Origin: Artocarpus heterophyllus
Taxonomy: Eukaryota; Streptophyta; Magnoliopsida; Rosales; Moraceae
Assembly (NCBI GenBank): GCA_025403435.1
Contig: CM046338.1
Span: 26,116,267 to 26,180,266 of the forward strand
Length of the DNA: 64,000 nucleotides
Direction of reading: 5' to 3'
Made by a program: the position numbers and the translations under genes. Shown here piece after piece: positions 11,065 to 23,203 of this stretch. The notes under the pieces were generated by a model that did no database searches, was not told where the DNA came from, and saw only the letters and a list, made by a program, of their open reading frames with translations. Every line of letters begins with the position of its first letter. Within the stretch, counting starts at the first letter, position 1.

Positions 11065-11865
11065 TGAGACGAACCCCGCCAAGAACTGACGCGACCCTAA
11101 CGAAAATTGGTTTCCAAGATCAAATTCCTAACCGGTTTTGAATGGAACTGCGACCCGATGCCTGACAAGAAGCACGAACCTTGGTATGTGAGGATGCCAC
11201 AATCAGCTATGGATGGACTGATTGATAAGTCTTGGTATGTGAGGATGCCACAATCAGCTATGGATGGACTGATTGATAAGTCAATGAATGCCACGGAATA
11301 TTCTGATAAGTTTGAATAGTTTGTTTAGGAACCAAAGAGAATTAAACCTCAAATTGTGTGTTAAAACTTCTTCCACATTGAATGAAATTTGTTACAATAT
11401 ATAGGGGTTCCCCTATGCGAATTTTCAGCTCCTATTTGCCCATGGAATTTTGGGCAAATCAATTACCAATACGTCTAATCTAAAGCAAAGAAGGAAAATT
11501 CCTTTAATGGCTTAAAAGCCTTACAATAATAGAAATAAAACAAACGCAAATAGAAAACTAGACATTAAAAGGTAAATAGCTAATTCTTCTCGCCACTTGT
11601 CACCTCAAAACAGGAAAGTAACTGAAATGAAAATTACTCGATCCCTTCTAGAGCTTGAATCACGCATTTGTTGGTCTGGATGTCACATGCAATTCCCTCA
11701 ATGGGCCTCCATGCAATAGCTTGAGCCCAAGTTGCTTGAATCAACCCAATAAGCGTTTCTTTGAACTTCTTCACACGAGCTCTTGTAACCGGACCAATGG
11801 GAACTTGAATTGGATCTGAATATGTCTCCCACGTGCTCTTTCTTGTGCTAACAATGTCCTCATCA
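11065..11865 (-). repeat. CRM 5' LTR (801 bp)
   Basis: It runs from TGAGACGAACC to CCTCATCA. It keeps TGG at 11829-11831, so its own copy of the CR reading frame is open to TAA at 11634-11636, unlike the 3' LTR. Confidence 0.95.
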
Positions 11866-13380
11866 ACATGCCTCTCGAAAACTCTCCCAGTAAGTGTCTT
11901 CGTAAATGGATTAGCTAAATTGTCCTATGACATGATCTTGCATACCGTGACATGCCCGCCCTCAATGACGTCCTTTATCACATGATAATTTTGATCAATA
12001 TGCTTACTCTTCTTGTCAAATCTTGGTTCCTTAGCATTTGCTACCGTCGCACTATTATCACAGTACAGTGATACCGCTTTATCCATACCAGGAACTACCT
12101 CAAGATCCCCATGGAACTTGCGAAGCCACACTGCTTCTTTTGGAGCATCACTAGCCGCCACATACTCGGCCTCTATTGTTGAATCTGAAGTGCAATCTTG
12201 CTTCGCACTTCTCCAACTGATGGCACCGCCACCCAGAGTAAACACAAACCCCGAAGTCGATTTCCTAGAATCCAGTCAGGATTGAAAATCTGAATCAGTG
12301 TATCCTAGAGGAGTTAAATCCTCACCCAAATACACAAGCATATACCCTCGAGTCCTTCTTAGGTACTTGAAAATATGCTTTATCGCAACCCAATGGTTTG
12401 GTCCTGGATCCGCCTGAAATCGACTTACAATCCCAACCGCATAGCTAATATCCGATCATGTACAAAGCATGGCATACATGAGACTACCCACTGCCGAAGC
12501 ATAAGGCACCTTCTCCATGTATTCTCTTTCTTCATAAGACTTTGGAGAGTCTTTCTTAGAAAGAGTAATTCTAGACCTAGATGATTGCCCACCTTTCTTG
12601 GAATCCTGCATTGCAAACCTCCTGAGAATTTTATCTATGTAGCCGGCCTAAGACAAAGCTATCATTTTGTTCTTCCTATCCCGAAAGATCTGGATACCAA
12701 GAACAAAATTAGCCTCACCTAAGTCCTTCATGTCAAACTGCTTGGTCAACCATAATTTGACCGATGACAATGCCCCAACGTCATTGCCAATAAGCAGAAT
12801 GTCATCTAAATAGAGCAGTAGAAAAACCACCTTCCCATCCTTAATGTTTTGTAAACATATGGTTCATCCACGTTTTGTGAGAACCCATAAGTCTTTATCA
12901 CTTGATCAAATCTTATGTTCCAAGAACGAGAAGCCTGCTTAAGTCCATAAATTGACTTTCGCAGCTTACAAACCTTACCCTCTTGACCCGCGACCTTGAA
13001 CCCGTCTACTCCTCTTGACCCGCGACCTTGAACTCATCAAGATAGCCATTCAGAAAAGCCGTCTTGACATCCATCTGCTAAATCTCGTAGTCAAGAGTAG
13101 CAGCTGTGGACAAGATAATCCGGATGGACTTAAGCATGGCTACAGACGAAAAGGTTTCCTCATATTCGATTCCTTCCTTTTGCGTATAACCCTTAGCTAC
13201 CAGTCTAGCCTTAAAGGTTTCGACCTTTCCATCTACTCCTCTTTTCCTCTTGTAGATCCACTTACACCCAATGGGTTTTACCCCTTCAGCAAGATCCACA
13301 AGCTCCCAGACCTGATTAGTCTTCATAGACTTCATCTTAATGTTCATGGAATCTGTCCAGAGTCTTGAATCAACATCCTC
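11866..13380 (-). pseudogene. Copia reverse transcriptase and RNase H
   Basis: Minus-strand blocks run as follows. The RT entry ([32 protein letters not shown]) lies at the 3' end of frame 13078-13977. The catalytic LLLYLDDILLIGND is in 12648-12830. RNase H is in 11925-12245 ([50 protein letters not shown]). The segment ends at 11865, with FTKTLTGRVFERHV just before the CRM insertion; the last residues are at 5165-5212. Multiple frame breaks are present. A ~34-bp tandem duplication (12979-13040) adds another defect. Confidence 0.88.
12979..13040. repeat. Short tandem duplication inside copia RT
   Basis: CTCTTGACCCGCGACCTTGA occurs twice, at about 12979 and 13012, with a short spacer. It lies in coding sequence and disrupts the copia frame. 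Confidence 0.8.
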
Positions 13381-13399
13381 TATAGCTTCTGCGTAAGTA

Positions 13400-14807
13400 T
13401 AAGGATCCCTGTCATGTTCATCTGGTTCTGCCAAGAAGACCTCCCCATTGAACATATACCTGTCAGGTTGACGCCCGATCCTCCCACTACGCCGAAGCCC
13501 CTGAGATTGTTGTTCAAGTTTGTTTGGTTTTTCTACACCAATCGGAATGGTTTCATTCGGAACCTCTGGAGTGAATGAATCACCCCTTAACTCCTCAAGC
13601 ACCACTTTGCTTCGAGGTTTAAAGTCGTCCATGTAACTCTCCTCAAGGAAAGTTGCATTAGTTAAAACCACAACTTTATTTTCCTTTGGGTTATAAAAAT
13701 AACCCCCTTTAGTCCTTTTTGGATATCCTACAAACATGCAAACTTCCGAACGTGCTTCCAACTTATTCGGATCCTTAAACAGGACATGAGCTGGACATCC
13801 CCATATGCGAATATGGTTTAAGGATGTCTTCCGTCTTGTCCACAACTCGTGAGGAGTTTTAGGGACCGATTTTGAAGGCACATTGTTCAAAAGATAACAT
13901 GCGGTTTGTAGTGCATATCCCCAAAAGGATAAAGGCAATGATGAATAACTCATCATGGACCGAATCATGTCCAACAAAGTCCTATTCCTTCTCTCCGCAT
14001 GCCATTCTACTGCGGAGTGCCCGGCGTAGTCAAATGGGATAAAATCCTATTCTCTAACAAGTGTCCCAAGAACTCATCAGAAAGGTATTCCCCACCTCGA
14101 TCAGATCGAAGTGCCTTTATGGGTCTACCCAATTACTTTTCCACTTCAGCCCGAAACTCCCGAAACTTATCATAAGTTTCGCTTTTGTGGTGCATCAGGT
14201 ACACATACCCATATCTAGAGTAATCGTCAATAAAAGTGACGAAGTACTCATACCCTCCCCATGCTCGGATGTTCATCGGTCCGCAAACATCACTATGCAC
14301 AAGTTCTAGAACCCCTTCGGCCCTATTGCCCTTAGACCCGTATGGTCTTTTAGTCATTTTACCCTCCAAACAAGATTCACATTGAGGTATAGATTCCACC
14401 TTTAAGTGACTTAAAGGTCCATCACTTACCAACCTTTGAATCCTATTCAGGTTAATATAGCCAAGGCACAAATGCCAAAGATAAGTCTTATTAGAGTAAG
14501 AAGTTTTAAGTCTTTTTGAGTCATTATCATTTATCTCGGCATTAAGCAATAAGTCCATCTTAGGTTTGATAAAATATAGATTATTTTGCATCCATCCAGA
14601 ATAGATAAAAGATTTGTTTTTACGAATCACCACTTTTTCATTAAAAGATACCACGTAGGAGTCTTTAAATAAAGAAGATACAAAAATTAAATTCCTTTTA
14701 AATTTAGGAACATAAAAATAATCTCGCAAAATTAAATTCCTATAATTATCAAAGTAAAGATGGACATCTCCCACTGCTTCCGCTGGGACCAAGGATCCAT
14801 CGCCCAT
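13400..14807 (-). pseudogene. Copia integrase
   Basis: Frame 14133-14807 holds GAG-pre-integrase (YLWHLCLGYINLNRIQRL, then CESCLEGKMTKRP). It also holds the integrase core start (LVHSDVCGPMNI with the first D, FVTFIDDYSRYGYVYLM). Frame 13078-13977 continues with [15 protein letters not shown] and the SRVVF-like zone ([18 protein letters not shown]). The segment between 13978 and 14132 is out of frame; it contains the catalytic E region ([13 protein letters not shown] spans the junction). The histidine-cysteine finger looks complete. Confidence 0.87.
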
Positions 14808-14815
14808 CTGAAGCG

Positions 14816-15778
14816 TTAAGTCTTCACGTAGCAGACTTCTCGTTTCTTTGAATCCCTGTAGAGAAACACAAACATGATTAGTGCACCAGAATCTATGACC
14901 CAGATGTCACTGGATTCCTCAACCAAACAAGTTTCTAAATATAGAAGATCACACCTACCTACCTTGGAAAGGAAGTCCTTGCAATGCTTCTTTATATGCC
15001 CGACCTTACCATAGAAGAAGCACTTAAGCTTCTTTGGGTTCTTCTTCTTTTTCTTCTTGCTCATGGTAGCAACAGGAATAGAAGACTTCCCGTTCTTGGC
15101 CCGTTGCTTTTTTCCATTCCTAGAGTTAGGATTGGAACCAGAAGCAGCTACCATGTTGGCCTCACCACCAGCAGGAGACTCCCTGATCAGCAGTTCGAAC
15201 TCCTGTAACTGTTTCATCAGTTCTGTCAAGGTCATATCTCATCTATTACTTAAATTAAAAGTAGCTCTAAACTGAATAAATTCCTTAGACAGAGTCTCAA
15301 AGACCATAGTCATCTAAGTTTCAGCATCGATGTCGGCTCCATTGGTTTGAGCCTCAGCGAGGTAACCCATGACCAACATCATGTGCTCCTTTACAGATGT
15401 CACCGGTCTCTGTCTGCAGTTTAAGAGTTTTTGAAGCGCCCCTTACCGCTTTGTTATGGCCTGGCCTCCAAACATGTCCTCAAGATTATCCAAGATCTGC
15501 TTCGCAGTCTCATAATCCTAATGTTGAGCCTATAGCACGTTGTTCATGCTAGCCATAACATAGCAGTGGGCCTGATCATTAGCATCTTTCCAGCGATCGT
15601 ACGCTTGGAATTGTTCATTACTTGAGTCTCCTGTAGGCTTGGGAGGACAAGGGGTTGTCAATACATATTTCAGTTTCTCAAAGGTTAGGACGATGTCCAG
15701 GTTCCATTTCTAATCGTTATAATTCTCACCGGTTAATTGGTTTTTGTCAAGTATCGATGATAAAGCATTTTTAGACAT
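14816..15778 (-). pseudogene. Copia gag, zinc knuckle and protease start
   Basis: The start at 15778 reads MSKNALSSILDKNQL. The same start is seen in the relic at 57655. Frame 14816-15235 has MTLTELMKQLQEFELLIRES, a lysine-rich patch and a CCHC knuckle in which the second cysteine has become Y (CFFYGKVGHIKKHC). The protease site then reads WVIDSGA, followed by a frameshift. Several in-frame stops lie between 15240 and 15700. The homologue at 58120-58581 keeps the second cysteine. Confidence 0.85.
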
Positions 15779-17470
15779 TTTCAATCTACAATAAAGAATC
15801 ATATACCAAATATAAGCAAACATATATAATAGTTTAGTAAGATAACACAATCATGTAAAATCATACAAATATGTTTATGTGTCAAAACCTTGAAAATATC
15901 ACAACCTTACAACGATAATTCCTAACTCATAAGTCAACAAGCTCCTAGGGGAGTCATGCCAAATTCAATCAGGAACACGGATCCCCTCTTGATTAATATA
16001 TGCCATCCAGGACCCGTATGATCTAGCATATACTAATAATCGTTTCTTTGGCCATTAATTTTATTAACAGAGCTCCTAGGGGAGGTTAATAATAAAATTA
16101 ACGTGAGTGTATAACCACCTTTTTAATATTTTATCCATGATTTATAATCACCACCTAGGGGTGTGCAACCATAAATCATACTAAAATACCTTATCCTTTC
16201 AGAGATCTAATCTAGTACATGATAGAAATCCCTTCCTAAGGGTCGGGACCACCATGTTCTTCCTATGGACCAACAATGGAGGCCTTAGGTCCTCTCTTCG
16301 AAAACCTTCTCCCACTCAATCTTTTGAAATCAAGGTTTTATTTTAAAATTATGCATGAACAATTTTAATATGAGCGGCACTCATTATTTTATATGACATG
16401 TTATCAATATACATGGTAAATCATATTATAATGCAGACAAGCAAAGCAATCAAGCAAAGCTACAAGCAAAATAATAATAACCGTATTATTATGTTTCCAC
16501 CCTAAAGAATAGAAAAAACTAAGATTACAAGAGAATAATCGAGACATTTATAGATTCTTCATCCTTGAATCCTCAAGCTGTATCCTTCTTCATGTAATAT
16601 CTATCTTCAAGTCTTCAATCCCGTATGAATCAAATACTTCATATTTTCAGTTATATCCAAATTTAATGTTTCTCAGAATCGTCCCAAAAATAAAATTAAA
16701 ACTGCACCGAAAAAATTACACCTTTTTTGGATACTTGGTAGCTCTCGGTCGGCAGGCCGATCTGGGTGATCGGCCTGCTGGTCATGCTTCATCGGCTTGC
16801 CGATCTAATACATCAGCCTACCGATCCATGAAAGTTTGGCCTGTCGAACTGAAAGTTTGGCCTGCCAGGAGAGCATCCCAATTTCTGCCCCACTGTCGGC
16901 CTGTCGGACCACACGTTTGGCCTGCCGATCTATGACCATCGGCCTGCCGAACTGTGACGTCCGGTATGCCGACCGAGCAGAAAACCCTCATTCCAAAAAA
17001 TACAATTTTAATGCAATTCATCAATTTTATTTTCAAGAATTCAAAAACATAAAATTAGAGACTCAGGAAATACCTGGAGGCGCCACCATCTATCTCTAAG
17101 ATCTGACTTGTCGTTCTGTCTTCTCCGAATAATCATTTAATTACAAAATTCTTAAAAATTTAAACTTAAAAAACAATTCTTAGACGGAGATGATAGTCCG
17201 CCATCTATTTACATGAAAAACTTAGATACATATTCTAACCTCTAAGGAACCATAACCGGAATTAATTAATTAATTAATAATTAAACAACGATTTAATCAA
17301 CCATAATTAATTAATAAACATTCACCACATAATCCATGACAACATATATATTATATAAAAACCTAGAGTGCCATCTCTCTATAAAATTTAATTCAAGCAT
17401 AGGAGAGATTAAGATCACAAAATTTATGCATATAACATGATCACAAACTTGTAAATTTATGTAAAAACTA
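15779..17470 (-). other. Copia untranslated leader (~1.7 kb)
   Basis: This is an unusually long stretch between the primer-binding site and gag. It holds three imperfect palindromes of the type CTCCTAGGGGAG (15944-15955, 16072-16083, with CCTAGGGGTG at 16153). It also holds a large array of the GC-rich dyad (16748-16976). No convincing gene is seen. The left part is shared with 57187-57655. Confidence 0.75.
16748..16976. repeat. Phased GC-rich dyad array A2 (copia leader, ~10 units)
   Basis: About ten copies of GGCCTGCCGATC-like motifs are spaced mostly 20-24 bp, with one longer gap near 16870-16895. On the plus strand most read GGCCTGCC, opposite to the array in the LTR of the same element (GGCAGGCC). 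Many copies carry single C-to-T or G-to-A changes. Confidence 0.88.
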
Positions 17471-17486
17471 TGGCTCTGATACTAAT
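17470..17486 (-). other. Copia primer-binding site
   Basis: The minus strand reads ATTAGTATCAGAGCCAT next to the LTR end CCAACA. It corresponds to the initiator-Met complement TGGTATCAGAGC with changes in the first bases. Confidence 0.8.
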
Positions 17487-19476
17487 TGTTGGAAACGCAG
17501 TGCGCAACAGAACTTTAAAATTTTTCATCAGAGTAATTTCTAAAACACAAGTTTGACATGTTATATCTATAAATTAGACAGATCTTACTAACCTCTGTGT
17601 GCCGAAGAACCTCCGCAACCTATGTAGAGAAGTAACGTTCTAGAAGAGCCTCAACCAACTGGTCTTCTTTGCTATTCTCTATCCACAACCGGAGTGAGTG
17701 TGGGCTCACACGTACAGCTCTTCCACCGATGACTCTCCTTCCAACCAATAGAGAGAACCCAAAGCTAGTGTTCGTGATTTGTGAACAAAAGCTCTCAGGG
17801 AGTTTTCAGATGCTCACTAGAAGAGTATCACTCTTAATCTCTCAATTGATCTGAGTAAATCATGAGACTCACTCCCTTTATATAGCTATTGGTCCTGGGG
17901 TCAGTCCTTATCAGTTTAGGTCTCAAAAACTTGAAATAGAATCAAGTTTGGATCAATATCTGATAAGATCCACGTGAAAATGCGTAATCTTATCTCTCGC
18001 TGATCGGCAGGCTGAACACGTCATCTGGCAGGCCAAACTCCCGAGAAAAAATCTCCACGAATCTTTTATTTTCCACCCGAGATTCTAAAGGATAAAGTCT
18101 TAGTTTTTATTCAAATAACTCAATAGAGAAGTTATCTGATCAAAACAAACTTTATCAAGATAATCTCTAAGAAAATAAATCAATTCACAATAATTCTACA
18201 AGTTTATCTTGATCTAATTTGTCCAAAATTAAAACAACCGATAAATAGACAAGAATTATCTGATCGCAATAATTCAACAAGTTTATCTTGAACTAATTTC
18301 TTACAAAATTAATTCAACTGATAAACAGGCATAAATTATTTAATTCTTCCAAATTTTAAACCAATCTAATAAATCTGACATAAGTCACCAATTATTGAAA
18401 AAGCACGCCGTGTCGTTACAGGATTTTGTGAGCTAGCAAAGGAGACCAAAATGGACCTATAAAGTTCAAGCTCATGATAATTATGAAACCCAATATCCCA
18501 GATATACATTTTACAATTATCAACTCCGACGCTAGTCCACTAAAAGCTTGGAGCTGCACTCTCGAACTTTATAGAATTACGAAGCTCGTGTAGCTAAGTC
18601 TCCATGACATATCATAGTGTATTGCATCCCCATATGATCATCCATAATCGGCTTAAGGACAAGTTATGTCTTACCTTCCCGATTATTTTTATCTTACGTT
18701 CCATTGTCTCACCATTAGAAAACTTACCATCTAAAGATAGTATACCATTCGGTTACACCTATGTATTCAAATGGTTGAGCGCTCCAGTTTTTCAATTACA
18801 GGACAACACATATAAGAGGATATCATTACTCCTAAAGAGGAGCTATGGATTCCATATCTATGAATAACAAGTCTACGCTATCAAGAGTCATGCCTCCAAC
18901 GTACCGGCATGCATACCACCATTGAGATGTGGGTGTCACCCTTTGGTACATCAAAAGACACAAGTCGAGATAACGGACCCACTATTCATCTTAGGATTAA
19001 GATACAATACAAATGACTATCTAAAGTGAATAGATTTGCTAAGACATAATTATTAATCCAAATTAATTCACTTTATGTCCCGATCTAACACATCGTCACC
19101 TATGACAACGTGCCAATGTTTCTACTCACGGAGTCCAACTCCGATGGTCAAGACAAACCATCTCCCATAAGGGATGTAGACAACATAACAATCTTTACAT
19201 GAATAAAGTGCCCAACTTTATTCCCTCAATTGCGGATCATATGTTTTAGACCGTCACCTTAAGAATCGTGTCTTCTGCATAATCAGTCCATCATATGCCC
19301 AATTCTTAAGGTTTAAACTGACAGTCTCAGACTATTGTTTGCTTATCATACATTCAACAAATATGAACGTAAAGAGGACAAGATTTGGTATATATAAATG
19401 AATAAATTCTTTATTGATAAAAAATGTCTCCAAAAACGTATTACATTTTTGCTCCTTAAGGCATACATGTCTAACA
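17487..19476 (-). repeat. Copia 5' LTR (1990 bp)
   Basis: It is the sister of 3118-5150. The dyad array at 18003-18039 has only two units. The 43-bp length difference between the LTRs equals the missing two units exactly. Confidence 0.95.
18003..18039. repeat. Phased GC-rich dyad array A3 (2 units)
   Basis: Units TCGGCAGGCTGAAC and TGGCAGGCCAAAC sit at the place where the sister LTR has four units. Confidence 0.88.
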
Positions 19477-20640
19477 GTAGAATCTGAGAAAACATGCTCG
19501 GCTACTTGAATGCCAATGACTAGGTAAGCTTCTCACCTCAGAGTCCCCAACAAAAGCTTGTTTTAGGGTCTCATCTTCGACGTGCTTAACTTCAAGTACA
19601 ACTCGGGTAAACCTATTTATATAGTCCAGACATTGTCTTCTCCTTGCTTAACGGCGTACAGGTAGGTTATCTCCTTTCTCCTCATTTTTGTTATGGAGAA
19701 GGCTGCTGAGAAGGTGTCAGAAAGCTATCAAAAAGAAGTGATAGAAGCTTTTTCAAGTCGCCAAAACCATTGCCAAGCTGGTCCAATCAGGGTCAAGGAA
19801 AATGCTTTACACATGGCTGCGTTGTTGGCGTTTTGTAAGAGTGTGTGTCCCCGGTATAATTCAGTATGCTCATCAGCGTCTGCAGTCCCATCGTACGACT
19901 TGATTTGTAGGACTTTAAATTTAGGCAGCATTAGGGTTTGCATGATGACGTCGGTGAATGGTGGATCTAAGGCACCAATGTCATCCAAACCAAAATGGTT
20001 GTTGCAGATCTCATCCATTTTTCGCTGTAATTCTCGAAACTGGCATCTATTAGTATCTTCGGACAGTTTGACCCTATAGGCTGCTCTGCCCTCAACCCTA
20101 TCACCTGCTCCAGGGTGGCGATTCTGCTATGGCTCCCCTTGGCGCTCGAGCCGATCAAAAACAGATGCTTGGGAGCCCTACGGTGACGGAGTTCGTGCTT
20201 CCTGAGGGCCAAGTCGTCCTTCTAAGACAAGCCTATTGTTTGCTAAGATGCCATGCATAGATATTCTTGAGTGCTCGGAGTTGGCTTCACTATGGTCGAC
20301 GGCTTCCTGTCTACCTAACCCCTAGCCTGGTTAGCCAAGGGTGGAGGTAGGAGGCCAAGAGCCACCTGGCGATGAGCCTGCTATGCGAACTGCTAGGTGA
20401 GTATCTGAACAACACTTGTTAGTTCTCGATCTTAGGCAACTGGGTCATGCACCTGTTCGGCCCTTGACGTGCTTCCTTGAACCCCATAACGGGATCTTGT
20501 AGCTTGGGGATGACCCCTAGTTCTTGCTGGATTTTTGTTTTAGTTTTAGGCTTCTCCCAACCCCTCTTGTCGGGCACCCTCATCACGGCCATTGCCTCGA
20601 GTTACCATCTTCGTTCTCGGGTTTGCTGTGGTAGGTGATT
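19477..20640 (-). pseudogene. Tat gypsy gag, N-terminal part
   Basis: Frame 19728-20018 reads PPFTDVIMQTLMLPKFKVLQ, KSYDGTADADEHTELYRGH, MCKAFSLTLIGPAWQWFWRL. This is the capsid region of plant Tat gag. Frame 19967-20212 gives more N-terminal sequence. The first five bases (GTAGA, 19477-19481) are the right copy of the copia target duplication, and the gag continues at 3112. The N-terminal coding boundary is not certain. Confidence 0.82.
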
Positions 20641-20662
20641 TCAAGTGAAGGTGTAGGCATCC

Positions 20663-20682
20663 TCCTTCTAGCACCAAAATAT
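20663..20682 (-). other. Tat gypsy primer-binding site
   Basis: The minus strand reads ATATTTTGGTGCTAGAAGGA directly after the LTR end GCGTCA. TTTGGYGCTAGAAGG is a form common next to Tat-type LTRs; I cannot name the tRNA with confidence. Confidence 0.6.
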
Positions 20683-21319
20683 TGACGCTTATCAGAGTTT
20701 AGCATCGGATCAACACCACATGCAGCTATGCATGGTGGTTAGCTTTTCCCCTGCTCGTTTCTGCCTGATCGGATGGACCTACTCAAGAGGAGGGACGCTT
20801 CGGGAGCGAGAAAAAGACAGGACAATCAACAGACAATGGCTCTCTGATGCTCGAGGCAAGAGTTGCTCGGCAGAGAATGGGAGCTTGTTAGGTGGAAGAA
20901 GCATGTGTCCTTAAATGCAATAAATGCATCCTATTTATAGGCTGCCACTTGAGCCAAGTGTTAGGTGGGTTTTGCCTACAACCTGAGTGTCACATTAAGG
21001 CGTGTCAGGTCGCAAGGAATAGGTGTCGTGCCCTCCGCTGGTGGATTGTTACCTATCCGATCGTGAGTTTTTCACTATCTGTTGGCCAGTGGTGGCGAGT
21101 AGCAGTCCACTTACTAGTGAAAAGAATCTGACCCGAGCTGGCGTTTAACCCTAGGAGGTGACCAATTATGGTGCGGCCCGAGAGACCTTGAAAAGGACCT
21201 CAGACAAACGATCCAAGGTCATCGAGATTAGTTATTGATTCACCGTAGCTTTGCCGAGCTTCTTTGCCGACCACCTAGAGTAAAGCTCATTGGCAGTGGC
21301 ATTGGGCTCACCCTTAACA
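20683..21319 (-). repeat. Tat gypsy 5' LTR (637 bp)
   Basis: On the minus strand it starts TGTTAAGGGTGAGCCC and ends ATAAGCGTCA, next to the primer-binding site. Base composition is more GC-rich than its surroundings. No dyad array is seen. The partner LTR is outside the window, so length and ends rest on the TG/CA rule and the primer-binding site. Confidence 0.7.
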
Positions 21320-21542
21320 GTTGTAATTTAACAGAATTATTTTAAAACCTAATATTTTCAACATACAATACCTTTATTTTCATATAGAATGAACTTATAG
21401 AATATTAAATTATTGCAAATGTTAGTTTAAATCTCAATTAGCACACTAAATAATTAAATTTAATGTAATTAATTTCATTTAAAATTATTGGGCGCTACAT
21501 GTCTTGACAAATGCGTTATGTATAGGCATATAAAAAAACTAA
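21320..21542. other. Short AT-rich intergenic segment
   Basis: No gene or repeat is recognised between the Tat LTR and the probable PIF/Harbinger terminus. Confidence 0.6.
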
Positions 21543-22606
21543 TGGAGTGTTTGGAACCGTTGGTTGTAACCATTTTTATGGTTAGAACCAACTTTGCAGG
21601 TTAGAATAATAATTGTAGTTGTAAATGGTGTTTGACAATGTTATAAAATTTATGGTGTGAACCATTTGTGGTTGAAACTAATGTTTGGATGCTTTTGTGG
21701 TTAAAACCACAAGTTGAATATTTGTGGTTTTTTTTTAAATTTTTTTTGTAGTTATTATATATCATGGAAAAAAATAATTAATAATTTTATTATAAATATT
21801 TCGGATGATTTTTTTCATTATGATGTTGTCAAATAATTTTTTTTCATTTTTATGCATAGCCATTGATACATGTTGTACCATAATTTCTTAAAAAAAAGTT
21901 AAAATCCCAAAAAATTATTCCAAAATATTTAGCTATAGGAATATTTGTAAACGAAAATCTATTGTTGAATATGTTTCAAGGTCGAACCAAAGTTTATTAC
22001 TTGATGGATCATTTACACCTTTTCCTTATATAATAACTGGCTTCCTTTAGGTCTAATGTCTTATTTGGTTCCTTCAACGATCTACCCACATTCATTGGGC
22101 CAAAGCATCCCTATATTCTTGCATCATCTCTCCACCTCGGCATTCATCTGTTGATGCATGGTCACCTGAGATTTCATCGATATCATCATGACTATCTTTG
22201 TCGAACTCGGTGTTCCCTTCCTGTAACACGGACACTAGAACAGTATCATTGTCAACGTGGTGTAGAAGACTATTATCTTCCCTATGAAACTTGTCATTGG
22301 TGTCCTCCTTCCCGGTGTATACACCGATGAAATTACTGACCACCGCACAAGCAATTGGAATCAACACTTGCTTCTCAATTGTGTAGCCACTCATTTGCTT
22401 TAAAATTTTGAATCACACCTTCCATACACCAAATGTTCTTTCAATGCAATTCCTTAGCGATGAATGTTTGAAGTTAAAGTACTCTTCTTGTGAATTAAAA
22501 CCAATGTCGCCTTTTATATATTCTTGCAAGTGATAAGTGGTTCGTCGGTATGGTGCAAGCATATAGCATCGAGTTGCGTATCCAAAATCTACTGAATAGT
22601 ACTTCC

Positions 22607-22694
22607 CTACAAATAATAATACAACAAATGTGTTCTAAAAAAAATAACGTATGCATAACATCATAATTAATAAGCAGATAACGCACAATGTTAC
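22607..22694 (-). other. Transposase intron 2 (88 bp)
   Basis: On the minus strand it starts GTAACATTG after CCACCAAAAG and ends TTTGTAG before GGAAGTAC. Removal joins PPK to GKYYSVDFG in frame. Confidence 0.85.
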
Positions 22695-22920
22695 CTTTTG
22701 GTGGAATTGGAAATGCATAATTTTGTATCGCATCTTGCAACACACGTGAATTGTGTGTGGATCCCTCCCATCCAAATAGCATGTAGGCAAACCGCAAATT
22801 GAATGAGCATGCTACTAACACATTAAATGACAATGACCCCTTTTGATTTTGATATTTTTCTTGCTCAGATGATGGCAGAACACATGGAACATGTATACCA
22901 TCAATTGCACCTATACATGA

Positions 22921-22997
22921 CTAAACAAAACGAGGATTACTACTAGCATTGTATTTTTGTATACTAGATATGCTTTTTAGAAAGTGTTCACACTTAC
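22921..22997 (-). other. Transposase intron 1 (77 bp)
   Basis: On the minus strand it starts GTAAGTGTG after TACTTCAAT and ends TTTTGTTTAG before TCATGTATAGG. Removal joins NYFN to SCIGAIDG in frame. Confidence 0.85.
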
Positions 22998-23203
22998 ATT
23001 GAAGTAATTTGAATACTTCTCTCGATTGTCTCGAATAAGCTTTGGTGTTTTGTTGTAGTTTACGGGTATAATGAATCGATATCTTAATGAACATATTGCC
23101 GATAAAACCTCCAAGAAGCAACGAGATATCGTCTCCCTTGAGTGTTTCCAATGATCTTGTGCTTCTTAGTTCAAAATGGCATGGCACACAATATACAAAA
23201 ATG

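Larger units (their letters stand above)
5213..11865 (-). mobile_element. Ty3/gypsy chromovirus of the CRM lineage
   Basis: Two LTRs of exactly 801 bp (5213-6013 and 11065-11865) begin TGAKACGAACCCC and end CCTCATCA. Between them on the minus strand are an initiator-Met primer-binding site, gag, protease, RT, RNase H, integrase and a C-terminal CR motif that runs into the 3' LTR. The CR motif (PIGPVTRARVKKF) identifies the CRM lineage, known for centromere targeting. Equal LTR lengths point to a fairly recent insertion. Nonsense codons, a frameshift and an RNase H deletion make this copy non-autonomous. Confidence 0.92.
3118..19476 (-). mobile_element. Ty1/copia LTR element (Angela/Tork-like), interrupted by a CRM chromovirus
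   Basis: Two long LTRs (3118-5150 and 17487-19476) begin TGTTGGAAAC and end TCTAACA on the plus strand, with 5-bp duplication GTAGA outside. Coding runs on the minus strand in copia order: gag, protease, integrase, RT, RNase H. A primer-binding site next to the right LTR and a polypurine tract next to the left LTR confirm polarity. LTRs of about 2 kb and the RT box YLDDILLIGND suggest the Angela/Tork side of copia, which is inference. The total of 16.4 kb includes a 6.65-kb nested CRM element. Confidence 0.93.
1..21319 (-). mobile_element. Ty3/gypsy element of the Tat lineage, interrupted by a copia element
   Basis: The order read on the minus strand is 5' LTR (20683-21319), primer-binding site, gag (19482 to ~20640, continued at ~2460-3112), protease, reverse transcriptase, RNase H and a second archaeal-type RNase H at the window's left edge. 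Integrase is not seen, and the 3' LTR lies beyond the left edge. The extra RNase H with the NNEA motif and the DNGSS protease are typical of the plant Tat lineage. The element is split in gag by 3118-19476, flanked by the duplicated 5-mer GTAGA. All frames are broken, so it is an old, inactive copy. Confidence 0.85.
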
